DNA of 64,000 nt from Paenibacillus athensensis (GCF_004514475.2 NZ_MYFO02000013.1:62001-126000), one strand, 5' to 3'; numbered from the stretch's first letter, positions 1 through 11,477 are shown. Numbers and translations are program-made. The notes: generated from the letters alone by a model not told the origin.

Positions 1-316
1 GCACGGAGCTTTCGCCGGACAACGCCGCGCTCCCAAGCGCTGTGCGGTCGCGTTGGCCGGGCTCCGGCTCACGCTGCGCTTCTGCAGCCGCGCCGGCCGT
101 TTCGCGCTGCACGCCCGCTGCCGGGCGGCCGGCGGCTCCGGCGCTGCGCCGCGCCTGCATCAGCTGCCCGACCGCGCGATTGCCGACGGCACGCTGCAGG
201 CTGGCGACGCCAGCCTGATGATCCGGAAGCGCAGCAGTTACCGGCGCCGGACGGGCGGCATTGTCCTTGATGGCGGAGCGTCCGGCCGCCGCAGAGGGAT
301 GATGGGGGATCAGCAT
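1..316 (-). CDS. Partial eCIS-core/DUF4157-like protein, N-terminus only
   Basis: This reading frame starts at ATG 316 and stays open to the left edge, giving about 105 N-terminal residues; the C-terminus lies outside the window. The start follows an AAAGGAG ribosome site 11 bases upstream, and an in-frame TGA just upstream excludes a longer form. Residues about 41-54 read LQRAVGNRAVGQLM, which closely resembles the LQRTIGNxAVxRLLQ motif at the N-terminus of proteins carrying the DUF4157/eCIS-core metallopeptidase-like domain. The rest is Ala/Gly/Arg-rich and probably disordered. In that family such proteins are often toxins or cargo of contractile injection systems, but the catalytic HExxH region would be off the edge. 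The family call rests on one motif. Confidence 0.6.
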   Translation of the reverse strand, partial: MLIPHHPSAAAGRSAIKDNAARPAPVTAALPDHQAGVASLQRAVGNRAVGQLMQARRSAGAAGRPAAGVQRETAGAAAEAQREPEPGQRDRTALGSAALSGESSV

Positions 317-628
317 CGATCAAATGGCTCCTTTTTTACCGTACTTTGAAGAAAACGGGTTATCTCTACCATACTGCGAAAACAGCCGATTGGCTACCGT
401 TTCTTGACAGCACCGCGGCACGGACAGCCCCTGCTCCCGCTTGCTGCCGTTCTATAACGTTTTCGTGAAATTGATCACCGCCTAACGCGATATATGACCT
501 TGCCAAAAGCGCCCCTTATCCTTCATATTAGAACAAGGGGGAATATCGTTGTGCGGGTGCGCGAAGGCTATTGAAGCCGCAAGGCGGACAGCGGACGCAA
601 GCGCGACACAAATTCGGAAGGTGGGAAT
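317..628. other. Divergent intergenic region
   Basis: This lies between the divergent gene leaving the left edge and the glycosyltransferase gene. It holds a LacI/CcpA-like palindrome (452-465) and the GGAAGGTGGG ribosome site just before 629. No RNA gene or small ORF with a good ribosome site was seen. Confidence 0.5.
452..465. promoter_or_regulatory. cre-like palindrome upstream of the GT-C gene
   Basis: CTATAACGTTTTCG has the AACGTT core of CcpA/LacI-family operators but matches the outer cre bases only partly. It is one of many similar sites in this window and the weakest of them. Confidence 0.3.
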
Positions 629-3600
629 ATGAAGAAATTAATCATTTGGACAATCATGACGCTGCTTGTATTGCTGTTTCCTTGGAAAGCGCTTGCAAGC
701 GAGCCGCTGCTTGTGAACGGCGATTTTGAAACGTTGCAGAGCGGCAGCCCGATCGGCTGGTCGCCCGATGCTTATCAGCAAGGCGAGCAGATCAGCAAGC
801 TGACGCTGCAGGAAGGCGAGGCCCATAGCGGTAGCCATTTCGTACGCGTCGACAACCTGCAAGCCAACGATGCGCGCTGGGTGCAGACGGTGCAGGTGCA
901 GCCGTCCACGGTGTACAAGCTTTCCGCTTGGGTGCGGGCGAAAGGAGCCGGCTCCGGGCAAAGCGGCGCAAATTTGTCCGTTATGGGCGTAATGGCGATG
1001 TCGCAGGATCTGAAGGACACCAACGGCGAATGGAAGCAACTCGCCCTTTACGGCAAAACGGGCAGCGAACAAACTGAGCTGCTTATCGCTTTGCGCGTCG
1101 GCGCTTACGGCGGCTTGAACACCGGCACGGCCGACTTCGACGACGTGCAGCTGGAGCCGGTTGCCGAAGCTCCGGCAGGCCAGACGGTGCAGTCGTTCTC
1201 GCCGGGCGAACAGGCGCAAGCCCAGCCGCAATCCCCGGCGGACAAGCCGCATCCCGGCTTCGCCGCTTTTGCCATCATCGCTGCGCTCGCCTATATCGGC
1301 TTTTGCGTCTGGGCCTACTCGTCGTTCCATACCGGCGCAGTCGGCAGCGGACCGCTCGCTAACGCCGCTGCTTCCCGGCGTCTGATCTGGATGCTGCTCG
1401 GCGGCGGCTTGCTGATCCGGCTGATCGGCGCGCCTATTCTCGAAGGCCATCCGATCGATGCCACCGACTTCAGCATTTGGGCGAGCCATGCCTTCAACGA
1501 CGGCTTGTCGCATTTTTATACGAAGGACATGTTTGTCGATTACCCGCCAGGGTATATTTTCGTGTTGTATTTCATCGGCATGTTCAAGCAGGTGTTTGGC
1601 ATGGACAGCCACTCCGGCCTGTTCCTGATCGTGCTGAAAATGCCGGCGATGCTCGCCGATTTACTCGGGGCGCTTGTAATTTACAAGCTGGCGCTCAAGC
1701 GCTGGGACGAACGAATGGCCGCGATATTCGCGCTTGCCTGCATCGTCAATCCGGGCGTTTATCTCAACTCGGCGATCTGGGCGCAGATCGATTCGGTCTT
1801 TACGCTGGTCGCCCTGCTGATGGTCATCGCCATTGACGACAAAAAGCTGCGCAAAGCAAGCCTCTTGTATGTCGTGGCGTTCCTGATCAAGCCGCAGACC
1901 GTGATTTTCACGCCGCTGCTCATCTATGCCTTCTTCACTCAAAAAAGCTGGAAAACGCTGCTCACCAGCGCCGCTTACGGCATCGGGCTGTTCGTGATCG
2001 CCATCATCCCGTTTTCCGTGTATCAGTCGTCGCCGCTATGGATCGTCGATCATTACAAGGAAATGTTCCTCAGCTATCCGATGGCTACGCTGAATGCGGC
2101 CAACTGGTTTGGCCTCATCGGCTATAACGGCGTTCAAGCAACGGAGCCGTGGCTGTTCATGTCGATGAGCATGTGGGGCAACGTATTCGTCGTGCTGATC
2201 GTGGCATTGAGCGCTTTTCTGTATTTCATAAGCAAACGCGACGACCGCGTCTACTACCTGGCGTTCCTGATCAGCTTGCTTGTGTTCGTCTTCCGCACCA
2301 GCATGCATGAGCGTTACGGCTACCCGGCCGTCATTCTCGCTCTGGCCGCCTATGCGGTGATCAAGGACCGGCGCATTTTCTATATGTTTGCTGCGCTGAG
2401 CCTGACGATGTTTGCCAACGTCGCCTATGTGTTCAAGTTCAGTTTGAACGAGAACTATTGGATGAACAGTGATGACAACTTTTTCCGCTTCATTTCCTTG
2501 CTGAACGTGCTTATTTCGCTGTATGCGGTCTATGTCGGCTGGAGCATTTATGTCAAAAATAAAACGCTCGGCTTTGTGCAACGCGCCGTACAGGACGCTG
2601 CGCCGCGCGTAACGCAAGCTGCGCGCAAATCGGGCTGGGGCGGGCTCGCCCAGCTGCGCGCGTTTGTTGAAGCCAAAATGACGCGCAAGGACAAGCTGCT
2701 GATGAGCGGGTTAACGCTCGTCTACCTGATCGTCGCACTCGTCAATCTCGGCTCGTTCAAAGCGCCGCAGACGTATTGGAAGCCGCTGCAGGCCGGCCAA
2801 AGCTTCTATCTGGACTTCGGCCAAAGCGAAACGTTCCAGCGCATCATGTGGTACGGCGGGATCGGTGACGGTTCGTTCCAGATCGAGCAATCCAGCGACA
2901 CCACGAGCTGGCAGCCGGTCATGGACATGAAGTTCGACGGCAGCACCGTGTTCCAATGGAAGCAATCGGCCGCTTCGTTCACCGCGCAATACGTCAAGGT
3001 GACGGCAACAGCGCCGGGCGCGACCTTCTATGAGCTGGCCTTCTTCCGCGAGCCGTCGGGCGGCCAAGCCGTGCCGGTAACGGCCAAGCTCGTGCCGGTT
3101 TCCGGGATGGACGCCGCGGCGATTGCCGATGCGCAAAAGCTGTTCGACGAGCCCGGCACCGCGCCGAAAAGTCCGTCGTACCTGAACAGCATGTACTTCG
3201 ATGAGATTTACCACGGCCGCACCGCCTACGAGCATTTGCACCATATGGAGCCGTATGAAAATACGCATCCGCCGCTTGGCAAGGTGCTGATGTCGTTTGG
3301 CGTCGCGCTGTTCGGGATGACGCCGTTCGGCTGGCGGATCGCCGGCACGCTGTTCGGCGTAGCGATGCTGCCGATCATGTATCTGTTCGGCAAAAAGCTG
3401 TTCGGCCGCACCGAATACGCCTTTATCTCCAGCTTCCTGATGGCTGTCGATTTCATGCATTTTACACAGTCGCGGATTGCGACGATCGACGTGTACGGCG
3501 TATTTTTCATCATTATGATGTATTACTTCATGTACAAATTCTACGTGCTGTTCGTCAGCGGCGGGGCGTGGAAGCAAACGCTGCTCAATCTGAGTCTGGC

Positions 3601-4480
3601 CGGCCTGTTCTTCGGCATCGGCGCAGCCTCCAAATGGATCGATATTTATGCAGGCGCGGGCCTCGCCGCGATTCTGCTGTTGACGCTGATCGAACGGTAC
3701 CGCCAGTATCAAGCGGCGAACCGGCCGTTCCAGAAGCAGCCTAAGCATAAAACAAAGGAACGTGAAGAACGCGAATCGGCCGAAGCGCTGGAGCGCGCCT
3801 ACGCGCTGAAATTCCCGCGGCAGTTCCTGATCGTCATCGGCGTCTGCCTCGTGATGTTCGTTGCCGTACCGGCCGTCATTTACGTGCTGAGCTACATTCC
3901 TTTCATGATGGTTCCCGGCCCGGGACACGGTCTGCCCGAGGTCGTCTCGTATCAGAAATTTATGTTTAACTACCACAGCCATCTCGTCGCCACGCATCCG
4001 TTCGCTTCAACCTGGTGGCAGTGGCCGATTATGAGCAAGCCGATGTGGTACTACGGCGGGGCTCCGGCTGATCCGTCGCATATTTCCAGCATTGTTGCGC
4101 TGGGCAATCCGGCCGTCTGGTGGGTCGGCACGATAGCGGTGTTCATTGCCGCCGCGCTTACCTTCCGCCGCAAGGACCGGATGATGCTCGTCGTACTGAT
4201 CGGGCTGGCCGCCGAATATTTGCCGTGGGTCGGCGTACCGCGTCTGACGTTCATTTATCACTTCTTTGCCAGCGTACCGTTCCTGATCTTCTGCATCACC
4301 TATGTCATCAAGATCGGCATCGAGCAAGGCGCGTTTACCAAAAAAGCGGTTTACACGTATCTTGGCGCGGCGCTGCTGCTGTTCCTGATGTTCTATCCGG
4401 TGTTGTCCGGCATGGAGGTCAGCCGCTCCTACGCGAGCCACTTCCTGCGCTGGTTCTCGGGTTGGATTTTCTTCTCCTGA
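629..4480 (+). CDS. Tandem GT-C (GT39/PMT-like) membrane glycosyltransferase with CBM
   Basis: This 1283-aa protein appears to join two GT-C glycosyltransferase modules. Residues 1-23 form a signal peptide or anchor. Residues about 25-180 look like a CBM4/9-type carbohydrate-binding domain (LLVNGDFETL start, ending FDDVQLEP). A multi-spanning module at about 210-660 has an acidic loop HPIDATDFSIW typical of Gpi18/ArnT-like mannosyltransferases. Residues about 715-815 resemble a discoidin-like beta domain. The second multi-spanning module, about 860-1283, carries the PMT (GT39) first-loop motif YFDEIYHGR and ENTHPPLGK. Such enzymes transfer sugar from a polyprenyl-phosphate donor to an acceptor outside the membrane. 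Start: GGAAGGTGGG lies 4-5 bases before ATG 629. The donor, the acceptor and whether both modules are active are not known. Confidence 0.8.
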   Translation: MKKLIIWTIMTLLVLLFPWKALASEPLLVNGDFETLQSGSPIGWSPDAYQQGEQISKLTLQEGEAHSGSHFVRVDNLQANDARWVQTVQVQPSTVYKLSAWVRAKGAGSGQSGANLSVMGVMAMSQDLKDTNGEWKQLALYGKTGSEQTELLIALRVGAYGGLNTGTADFDDVQLEPVAEAPAGQTVQSFSPGEQAQAQPQSPADKPHPGFAAFAIIAALAYIGFCVWAYSSFHTGAVGSGPLANAAASRRLIWMLLGGGLLIRLIGAPILEGHPIDATDFSIWASHAFNDGLSHFYTKDMFVDYPPGYIFVLYFIGMFKQVFGMDSHSGLFLIVLKMPAMLADLLGALVIYKLALKRWDERMAAIFALACIVNPGVYLNSAIWAQIDSVFTLVALLMVIAIDDKKLRKASLLYVVAFLIKPQTVIFTPLLIYAFFTQKSWKTLLTSAAYGIGLFVIAIIPFSVYQSSPLWIVDHYKEMFLSYPMATLNAANWFGLIGYNGVQATEPWLFMSMSMWGNVFVVLIVALSAFLYFISKRDDRVYYLAFLISLLVFVFRTSMHERYGYPAVILALAAYAVIKDRRIFYMFAALSLTMFANVAYVFKFSLNENYWMNSDDNFFRFISLLNVLISLYAVYVGWSIYVKNKTLGFVQRAVQDAAPRVTQAARKSGWGGLAQLRAFVEAKMTRKDKLLMSGLTLVYLIVALVNLGSFKAPQTYWKPLQAGQSFYLDFGQSETFQRIMWYGGIGDGSFQIEQSSDTTSWQPVMDMKFDGSTVFQWKQSAASFTAQYVKVTATAPGATFYELAFFREPSGGQAVPVTAKLVPVSGMDAAAIADAQKLFDEPGTAPKSPSYLNSMYFDEIYHGRTAYEHLHHMEPYENTHPPLGKVLMSFGVALFGMTPFGWRIAGTLFGVAMLPIMYLFGKKLFGRTEYAFISSFLMAVDFMHFTQSRIATIDVYGVFFIIMMYYFMYKFYVLFVSGGAWKQTLLNLSLAGLFFGIGAASKWIDIYAGAGLAAILLLTLIERYRQYQAANRPFQKQPKHKTKEREERESAEALERAYALKFPRQFLIVIGVCLVMFVAVPAVIYVLSYIPFMMVPGPGHGLPEVVSYQKFMFNYHSHLVATHPFASTWWQWPIMSKPMWYYGGAPADPSHISSIVALGNPAVWWVGTIAVFIAAALTFRRKDRMMLVVLIGLAAEYLPWVGVPRLTFIYHFFASVPFLIFCITYVIKIGIEQGAFTKKAVYTYLGAALLLFLMFYPVLSGMEVSRSYASHFLRWFSGWIFFS

Positions 4481-4500
4481 CACGAATAAGCTGTAAAAAT

Positions 4501-4550
4501 GGGCTGCCTGACGCCATCGCATGATGGACAACGGCAGCTCTTTGCTTGTT
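4501..4550 (+). terminator. Possible terminator after the GT-C gene
   Basis: GGGCTGCC and GGCAGCTC can pair around a loop with an inner CCATC/GATGG helix, followed by a short T run. It begins about 20 bases after the stop codon. Confidence 0.4.
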
Positions 4551-4591
4551 CGGTCGCGGCGTCGCAACGGACATGAGACCTTTTTAGCCTG

Positions 4592-4636
4592 CAAAAAAGA
4601 ACCGGACCGCAGAGTTTCCTCTGCAAGCCCGGCTCT
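4592..4636 (-). terminator. Rho-independent terminator of the GH9 gene
   Basis: Read on the minus strand, GAGCCGG-TTGCAGAG pairs with CTCTGCGG-CCGGTTC around a GAAA loop and ends in six T. It lies about 30 bases after the GH9 stop codon. Confidence 0.75.
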
Positions 4637-4666
4637 GTATGGTAAGCTGACGTTGCGCTTTTTCCG

Positions 4667-7222
4667 CTATCTTTGAATAAACATCACATTAGATTGTGTA
4701 GACGCCCCAGCCGCGTCCACGGCTGTTATGCGCAAATACGAGTAAGTAGGCGTCATGTCGCTTACGGAGTAGGTGTAGCTACCGTCGGGATTGACGATTA
4801 CCTTGCTTGGCGTAATGGTCGAGCTCACGCTGAACGAAGAACCGTTCGTGGAGCGTTCCATCTGGTATTTGACAGCGCCTGCCACCGGCTTCCAGGTCAA
4901 GACGATCGTTTTGGTCGTGCTGCTGGAGAATTTGTAGCCGGCAAACGGGAAGCCGCCGGACATCGACGTGACCACGATGCGGTTCGGAGAAGCCGAGCCG
5001 TAATTGTTTGTTGGCAAAATACGGTAATAATACGTCCCGCCAGCGTTAACGGTCGGGTCCGTATACGTCAGCGTCGAGGCTCCGAGCGTAGCGATGGTGA
5101 CCCAATTGACGTCGTCGGTCGACTTGACAATCAGGTAGCCGAGCGCGCCCGTTGTGGCCGCCCAAGTCAGCTTCACGCTGCCGCTGTCGCGGACCGTGCG
5201 CATATCGAAGCTGGTCGTCAGCGGATAATTTTGCGCGTTCAGATAATCTTTATTCATGTTCAGATAGGCGGCCGTCCAAGCGAGCGGCGCGTTCCAGTTG
5301 ATCGCATTTTCCTTGGAGCAATAAGCTTTATCGGCCGTGCCGGGCGCAGCATACAGCTTTGCTTGGGCAATCGGCGGCCGCGGCGTCAAGCCGTCGTCGG
5401 TCTGGTTCGTGCCGTCGGCATACACGCATGCGCCGGTTGGTCCGCCGGATACCCAGCCTGCCGGGAACGGATTGCCAAGCTGCTTGTAGACGTTCCAGGC
5501 CCAGCCGTCATGGGTATCGGATTCGTTATAGTCGCCGTAGCCCGTAATGTAGGAAAGCTTCATCGGATTGACGCCTAACAAATAGTTCATGCCTTTGTTC
5601 ATCGCTTGCAGGTACGCGTTGTCAACGACCGTCGTGCCGGGCGGATTGACGATATCGTTGGCTATGCCCAGCGCCAGCATATCATTCAGCACGCTGGAGT
5701 TCGAGCCCCACGGGTAGGTTGCGGCCGAGCCGTCAACTTTTTTGCCGCTGAGCGGCGTTTGGTAGCCTTCGTAGCTCACGTTGGCGACGAGCTTGCTGGC
5801 GTAAGCCTTGAAATTGTTTTTCAACGTAGCCAGGTCAGCAGAGGGCAAGTCGTTGGCTACGCTGAGCAGCGAGATTTGACCGAGGGTTTCCACATTCAGC
5901 CAGCTGAATTCATTGACGGTTTTATTGGCGTAAAAGCTGTTGGCTGTCACCAGATTGCGGTAAGCCGTTTTGTTGGCGTCACTGCGCTTGTACGCCGTCA
6001 GGTACATTTCGACTTCAGCGGCATACTGGTCGTCGGTAATGCGCTTGTCGTCGTAATCGCCTCCGCCCACAGAATCGACGGTTGGCGTGTAGGTGTGATC
6101 GGGTTCTTTTTCCGTGATGTAATATTTGACCGGCAACGTCTGAGCGCGGTTGAAGGCGTCCTGCGCTACGGCCCAATAATCGGCGGCTTTCACGGCGTCG
6201 TAAGGCTGAACCGCGCGAGCCAGCTGCGCGTAAACGCGGGCAATCGCATACGTTGCCGCTGTGGAAGGCGGCTGAGCGAACCGGCTTTTGGCGGCCGGCG
6301 TAGCGGCGTTTTCCTTGGCCATTGTGTTGTTCTCAAAATTGACGAATTGCGCGTTCGGCACGTTGAAATCGTCCTGCCACCACGGCGAGGTGGTGATGTT
6401 GATGCCCCATTTGTCGTTGGTGACCTTGTGGGACGCCAGCAGGCTCGTGTTGGCCGGCAGCATGCCCTTGAGATACGTCGAGCCGTACATCACCTCATCG
6501 AGCAGATCGGGGATGCCGTTGCCGTTCTCGGGAATCGTCAGCGAGCCGTCGCCGAGCTGCGTCGGATAGCGCTCGAACAGGTTAAGCAGCGTCCAGGCCG
6601 CCATCGCGTGGTTAACCGGATAAATGCCGAAGTCGCCGGCGTCGGCCCACGATTTCTGCACATTCAGCACTTCCCCGCCGCACCAGTCGGTTGCGCTGGT
6701 TCCCTTGAAGCAGGACACGGCGTTATCGCCGGGATGCAGCGCCGTCCGGTAATACGGCGTGCCGGTCAGCGACGTCAGATCGGTGCCGAGCCGGTGGAAA
6801 TAAAAGTAGCCCATCGCATCCTTGGCCAAAGTTGGATACAGATCGTTGGTGATCTCAAAAGGCACGCTGACCACCGCTGAGCTGCCGGTGCTGACGCTGA
6901 GCGTATACGTTCCGACGCTGCGGTAAGCGGAGAAATCTGCCTTATGCACATAGTCGCCGGAGGCGGTGTCAAGCCCGTAAACGATGGTTTTGCCGCTCGC
7001 GACGGCGGTGTTGTCGGAAACACGGATCAGCGACCAGGTCAGCGCTGTTGTCGAGCTGTTGACCACGGTGGCGATTTTGTCAGCGCCGGTCATGTAGCCG
7101 ATCTGATTGACGCGGACGACGCTCGTGTCGACGCTGGCAGAAGCCTCAATCGCCAAAAGCGGCAGCAGCAGCAGCAGCGCAGATAGCCAGATGCAGATGC
7201 CCATACGTAAAATTTGCTTCAA
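4667..7222 (-). CDS. Secreted GH9 endoglucanase with CelD-type Ig domain
   Basis: This 851-aa protein hydrolyses beta-1,4-glucan outside the cell. A signal peptide (about 1-29) is followed by the N-terminal Ig-like domain of theme-C/CelD-type GH9 enzymes (about 33-125, starting VRVNQIGYM). The GH9 (alpha/alpha)6 barrel covers about 130-660, and two Fn3-like modules fill about 665-851. The DAGDFG motif gives the catalytic base pair (D194, D197), and E638 in SKENAINWNAP is the likely acid. There is no CBM3, unlike the two cellulase genes upstream, so binding may depend on the Fn3 tail. A cre-like site lies just upstream, and 211 bases and a stem-loop separate it from the GH5 gene, so it may have its own promoter. 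Confidence 0.92.
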   Translation of the reverse strand: MKQILRMGICIWLSALLLLLPLLAIEASASVDTSVVRVNQIGYMTGADKIATVVNSSTTALTWSLIRVSDNTAVASGKTIVYGLDTASGDYVHKADFSAYRSVGTYTLSVSTGSSAVVSVPFEITNDLYPTLAKDAMGYFYFHRLGTDLTSLTGTPYYRTALHPGDNAVSCFKGTSATDWCGGEVLNVQKSWADAGDFGIYPVNHAMAAWTLLNLFERYPTQLGDGSLTIPENGNGIPDLLDEVMYGSTYLKGMLPANTSLLASHKVTNDKWGINITTSPWWQDDFNVPNAQFVNFENNTMAKENAATPAAKSRFAQPPSTAATYAIARVYAQLARAVQPYDAVKAADYWAVAQDAFNRAQTLPVKYYITEKEPDHTYTPTVDSVGGGDYDDKRITDDQYAAEVEMYLTAYKRSDANKTAYRNLVTANSFYANKTVNEFSWLNVETLGQISLLSVANDLPSADLATLKNNFKAYASKLVANVSYEGYQTPLSGKKVDGSAATYPWGSNSSVLNDMLALGIANDIVNPPGTTVVDNAYLQAMNKGMNYLLGVNPMKLSYITGYGDYNESDTHDGWAWNVYKQLGNPFPAGWVSGGPTGACVYADGTNQTDDGLTPRPPIAQAKLYAAPGTADKAYCSKENAINWNAPLAWTAAYLNMNKDYLNAQNYPLTTSFDMRTVRDSGSVKLTWAATTGALGYLIVKSTDDVNWVTIATLGASTLTYTDPTVNAGGTYYYRILPTNNYGSASPNRIVVTSMSGGFPFAGYKFSSSTTKTIVLTWKPVAGAVKYQMERSTNGSSFSVSSTITPSKVIVNPDGSYTYSVSDMTPTYSYLRITAVDAAGASTQSNVMFIQR

Positions 7223-7267
7223 ACTGTATCATCTCCCGGAAAAATGTAAGATACGGCGCGTTTTTTG

Positions 7268-7281
7268 AGAAAACGCTTTCC
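7268..7281. promoter_or_regulatory. cre-like operator upstream of GH9
   Basis: AGAAAACGCTTTCC (minus strand GGAAAGCGTTTTCT) fits the CcpA cre pattern at the CG core and A/T arms. It lies 46 bases upstream of the GH9 start. Confidence 0.55.
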
Positions 7282-7363
7282 CGATCTGGCTTCATTATAC
7301 GAACAGGCTTGTCTGCGAACTAGGGTGATTTATTCTCCCCCGTCTGCTTCGCGCCTCCACGTC

Positions 7364-7406
7364 CAACAAGCCGCCCCGTGCGCTTGCGCGCCGGAACGGC
7401 TTGTTG
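7364..7406. other. Stem-loop between GH5 and GH9
   Basis: CAACAAGCCG and CGGCTTGTTG are perfect 10-base inverted repeats around a GC-rich loop. No T run follows on either strand, so this may be an mRNA-stabilising or pausing hairpin rather than a full terminator. Confidence 0.5.
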
Positions 7407-7433
7407 ATGAACCCTATTCGTTTTTATCCGGAT

Positions 7434-9209
7434 TTAAGGCGTTGTCCCCCATTGCAAGGTGCCGGAAACATAACCCGTCACTTTGCTCCAGTCCACAAAT
7501 GTCGTGGCGGTGGCATTAAAGGAATAATCGTTGGCCTGATTGTAATTGGACCAGTCGGATTTGTTGACGCGGGCTTGCACCTCCAGCGTCGCCCCCGGAG
7601 CCAGCGTTCCGGCACTGCTGGCGAAGCCGATCTCCAGGTAGGTGTCCGTGTTGACGCCCGATGCAGATACAAAGCTGCCGGTCACGCTGCCGGAAGGAAG
7701 CCCGGTATAGGCATTGGCGGCCCAATCGACCGTAAACGTCTGCGCTTGCGAGCCGTCCTTCGTGTAGTAGTAACGCAGCTTCAGATTGGCCAGATTGATG
7801 CCGCTAGATCCCGTATTGACGACGCGGAAGCGCGGGTACAGCTGGTTGGACGTCGCTGCCGTACTGCCGTTCACCAATTGCACCTTGATCGCGCCGCCGG
7901 GAGGCGGGGTTGGCGTTGGCGTTACCGTCGGCGTCGGGGTTGGCGTGACGGTTGGCGTTGGTGTCGGTGTGACCGTCGGTGTCGGGGTTGGTGTCGGTGT
8001 CACTGTTGGCGTTGGTGTCGGCGTCACTGTTGGCGTTGGTGTAGGAGTAACAGTTGGCGTTGGCGTCGGGCCAGTTTTGATAATCCGGCTCAGCATTGCC
8101 TGTTTGGGCTGATTCCACGTTGTCCAGTCGTCCAACAGCAAGCCGCCGGTATCGCCGCTGTTTGGATTCAAGCACCAGTAGGTCCAATACAAGTCGTTGT
8201 CCTTGATGTAGTCGACCAGCTTGTTCTGCCATTTGCCTTCGCTCGAGGTTGTATCCACGCCGCGTCCACCGAACTCGCCGACAAGGATCGGCGCAATGTT
8301 CGTCTTGCTGATGTAGCCCCAGTAGGCATCCCAGACAGCGGGCAGGTTGTTCGGAAAGCTGGAATCGCTGAACCAGGTCTGCGCCGCTACGCCCGGACCG
8401 TAGTCATGCGGCGAATATACAACCTGGTTGGGTACATTCAGCACGACCGGGTAATTTTTGACCCCTTTGAGGTTGCCGCCCCACCAGTAGCCGCTGGATT
8501 CGCCTTGGACGTTCTTTTCGACGCCTTCGACGATGATCAGCCAGTTCGGGTTGACGGCAAGAATGGCGTTGCCTGCCCGCTGGGCCGCCAGACGCCAGTC
8601 GGTGCTCAGGTCGCCCGTTCCCCAGCTCGCCGGTCCATGCGGCTCATTGTGCAGATCCGCTCCGATCACTGTGTCATTGCCTTTGTAGCGGTTCGCCAGC
8701 ATCGTCCAATCGCTGATCCAGCGCGTCTCCGGATAGGCGGAGGTATACCACAGCTCGGATTGGGCATTGCCGTCCGGGCGATGCTGGTCGAGGAAGATTT
8801 TGAAGCCTTTGGCTCCCGCTTTTTGAACCAGCTTATCCATGACCTGAATCGGGGTTAGCCCTTGCAGATCGGGATTTTTGCTGAAATCAATGCCCGCGAT
8901 TTGCGAGCTGGCGTCAAACATCTGATTGCAGTAAGGCAGGCGGATCAGGTTATAGCCGTTCGCCTTCATTTGATCCAGCATGCTGTCCATCGACCGCGAC
9001 CATAGGCCGTGCGGCGCAAAGTTGGTCGTCTCGAAGCCAAACCAGTTAATGCCGTTAAATACGGCCTGATTGCCGCTCGAATCGACGATTTTATTGCCCG
9101 ATGTATGATAGTAGTTCGGTGCCGCCTGAGCGCCTGCCGCGGCCAGTCCCAGCGAGGACACGGTCAGCGACAGGGCAGCGAGCACTTGTAGCATCCGTTT
9201 TTTGAACAA
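7434..9209 (-). CDS. Secreted GH5 cellulase with Pro-Thr linker and CBM3
   Basis: This 591-aa endo-beta-1,4-glucanase has a signal peptide (1-29), a GH5 barrel (about 32-380), a Pro-Thr-Val repeat linker (about 381-437) and a CBM3 cellulose-binding module (about 440-591). The acid/base is E189 in DLHNEPHG and the nucleophile is E312 in LVGEFGGRG, so both catalytic Glu are present. The start ATG 9209 lies only 28 bases after the stop of the GH6 gene, so the two are very likely co-transcribed as an exo- plus endocellulase pair. Its CBM3 differs from that of the GH6 partner at only about 20 of 150 positions, which points to recent duplication or gene conversion. Confidence 0.94.
   Translation of the reverse strand: MFKKRMLQVLAALSLTVSSLGLAAAGAQAAPNYYHTSGNKIVDSSGNQAVFNGINWFGFETTNFAPHGLWSRSMDSMLDQMKANGYNLIRLPYCNQMFDASSQIAGIDFSKNPDLQGLTPIQVMDKLVQKAGAKGFKIFLDQHRPDGNAQSELWYTSAYPETRWISDWTMLANRYKGNDTVIGADLHNEPHGPASWGTGDLSTDWRLAAQRAGNAILAVNPNWLIIVEGVEKNVQGESSGYWWGGNLKGVKNYPVVLNVPNQVVYSPHDYGPGVAAQTWFSDSSFPNNLPAVWDAYWGYISKTNIAPILVGEFGGRGVDTTSSEGKWQNKLVDYIKDNDLYWTYWCLNPNSGDTGGLLLDDWTTWNQPKQAMLSRIIKTGPTPTPTVTPTPTPTVTPTPTPTVTPTPTPTPTVTPTPTPTVTPTPTPTVTPTPTPPPGGAIKVQLVNGSTAATSNQLYPRFRVVNTGSSGINLANLKLRYYYTKDGSQAQTFTVDWAANAYTGLPSGSVTGSFVSASGVNTDTYLEIGFASSAGTLAPGATLEVQARVNKSDWSNYNQANDYSFNATATTFVDWSKVTGYVSGTLQWGTTP
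7910..8066. repeat. Pro-Thr-Val linker microsatellite in GH5
   Basis: A degenerate 6- to 12-base repeat encodes the (PT)nV linker between catalytic and binding modules. On the plus strand it reads as repeated GTTGGC/GTCGGT units. Such tracts can change length by slippage in multiples of 6 bases without a frameshift. Confidence 0.85.
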
Positions 9210-9237
9210 AGCTGCTCAGCTCCTTTTGGCAAAAAAG

Positions 9238-11343
<2,106 letters not shown>

Positions 11344-11463
11344 TGCATTCACAGCTCCTTTTACCATGATAGGTGCTCTCAGTACTTCTTGCCTCCGCGG
11401 CCGGAATCCGCGCCGCCGATTGCTGTTTTCACCATTCACCCCCTTTTCTGCGTTACGTTCATC

Positions 11464-11477
11464 ATAAAACGTTTTCA
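11464..11477. promoter_or_regulatory. cre-like operator upstream of the GH6-GH5 unit
   Basis: ATAAAACGTTTTCA is a near-palindrome with an AAAACGTTTT core, 121 bases upstream of the proposed TTG start. The same core precedes the second GH6 gene and the AraC regulator. Confidence 0.6.

Noticed and set aside
404-409. TTGACA hexamer upstream of the GT-C gene
   Set aside because: No acceptable -10 element occurs 16-18 bases downstream.
2711-3997. Long minus-strand open frame inside the GT-C gene
   Set aside because: The composition (Arg, His, Gln, Asp rich) is typical of the complement of membrane-protein codons, and no start signal was found.
7786-8112. Long plus-strand open frame made of Gly-Val-Thr-Val repeats opposite the GH5 linker
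   Set aside because: It is the antisense reading of the Pro-Thr-Val linker codons; the same artefact occurs opposite every linker (9689-9970, 48881-49228, 60911-61255). None has a ribosome site.
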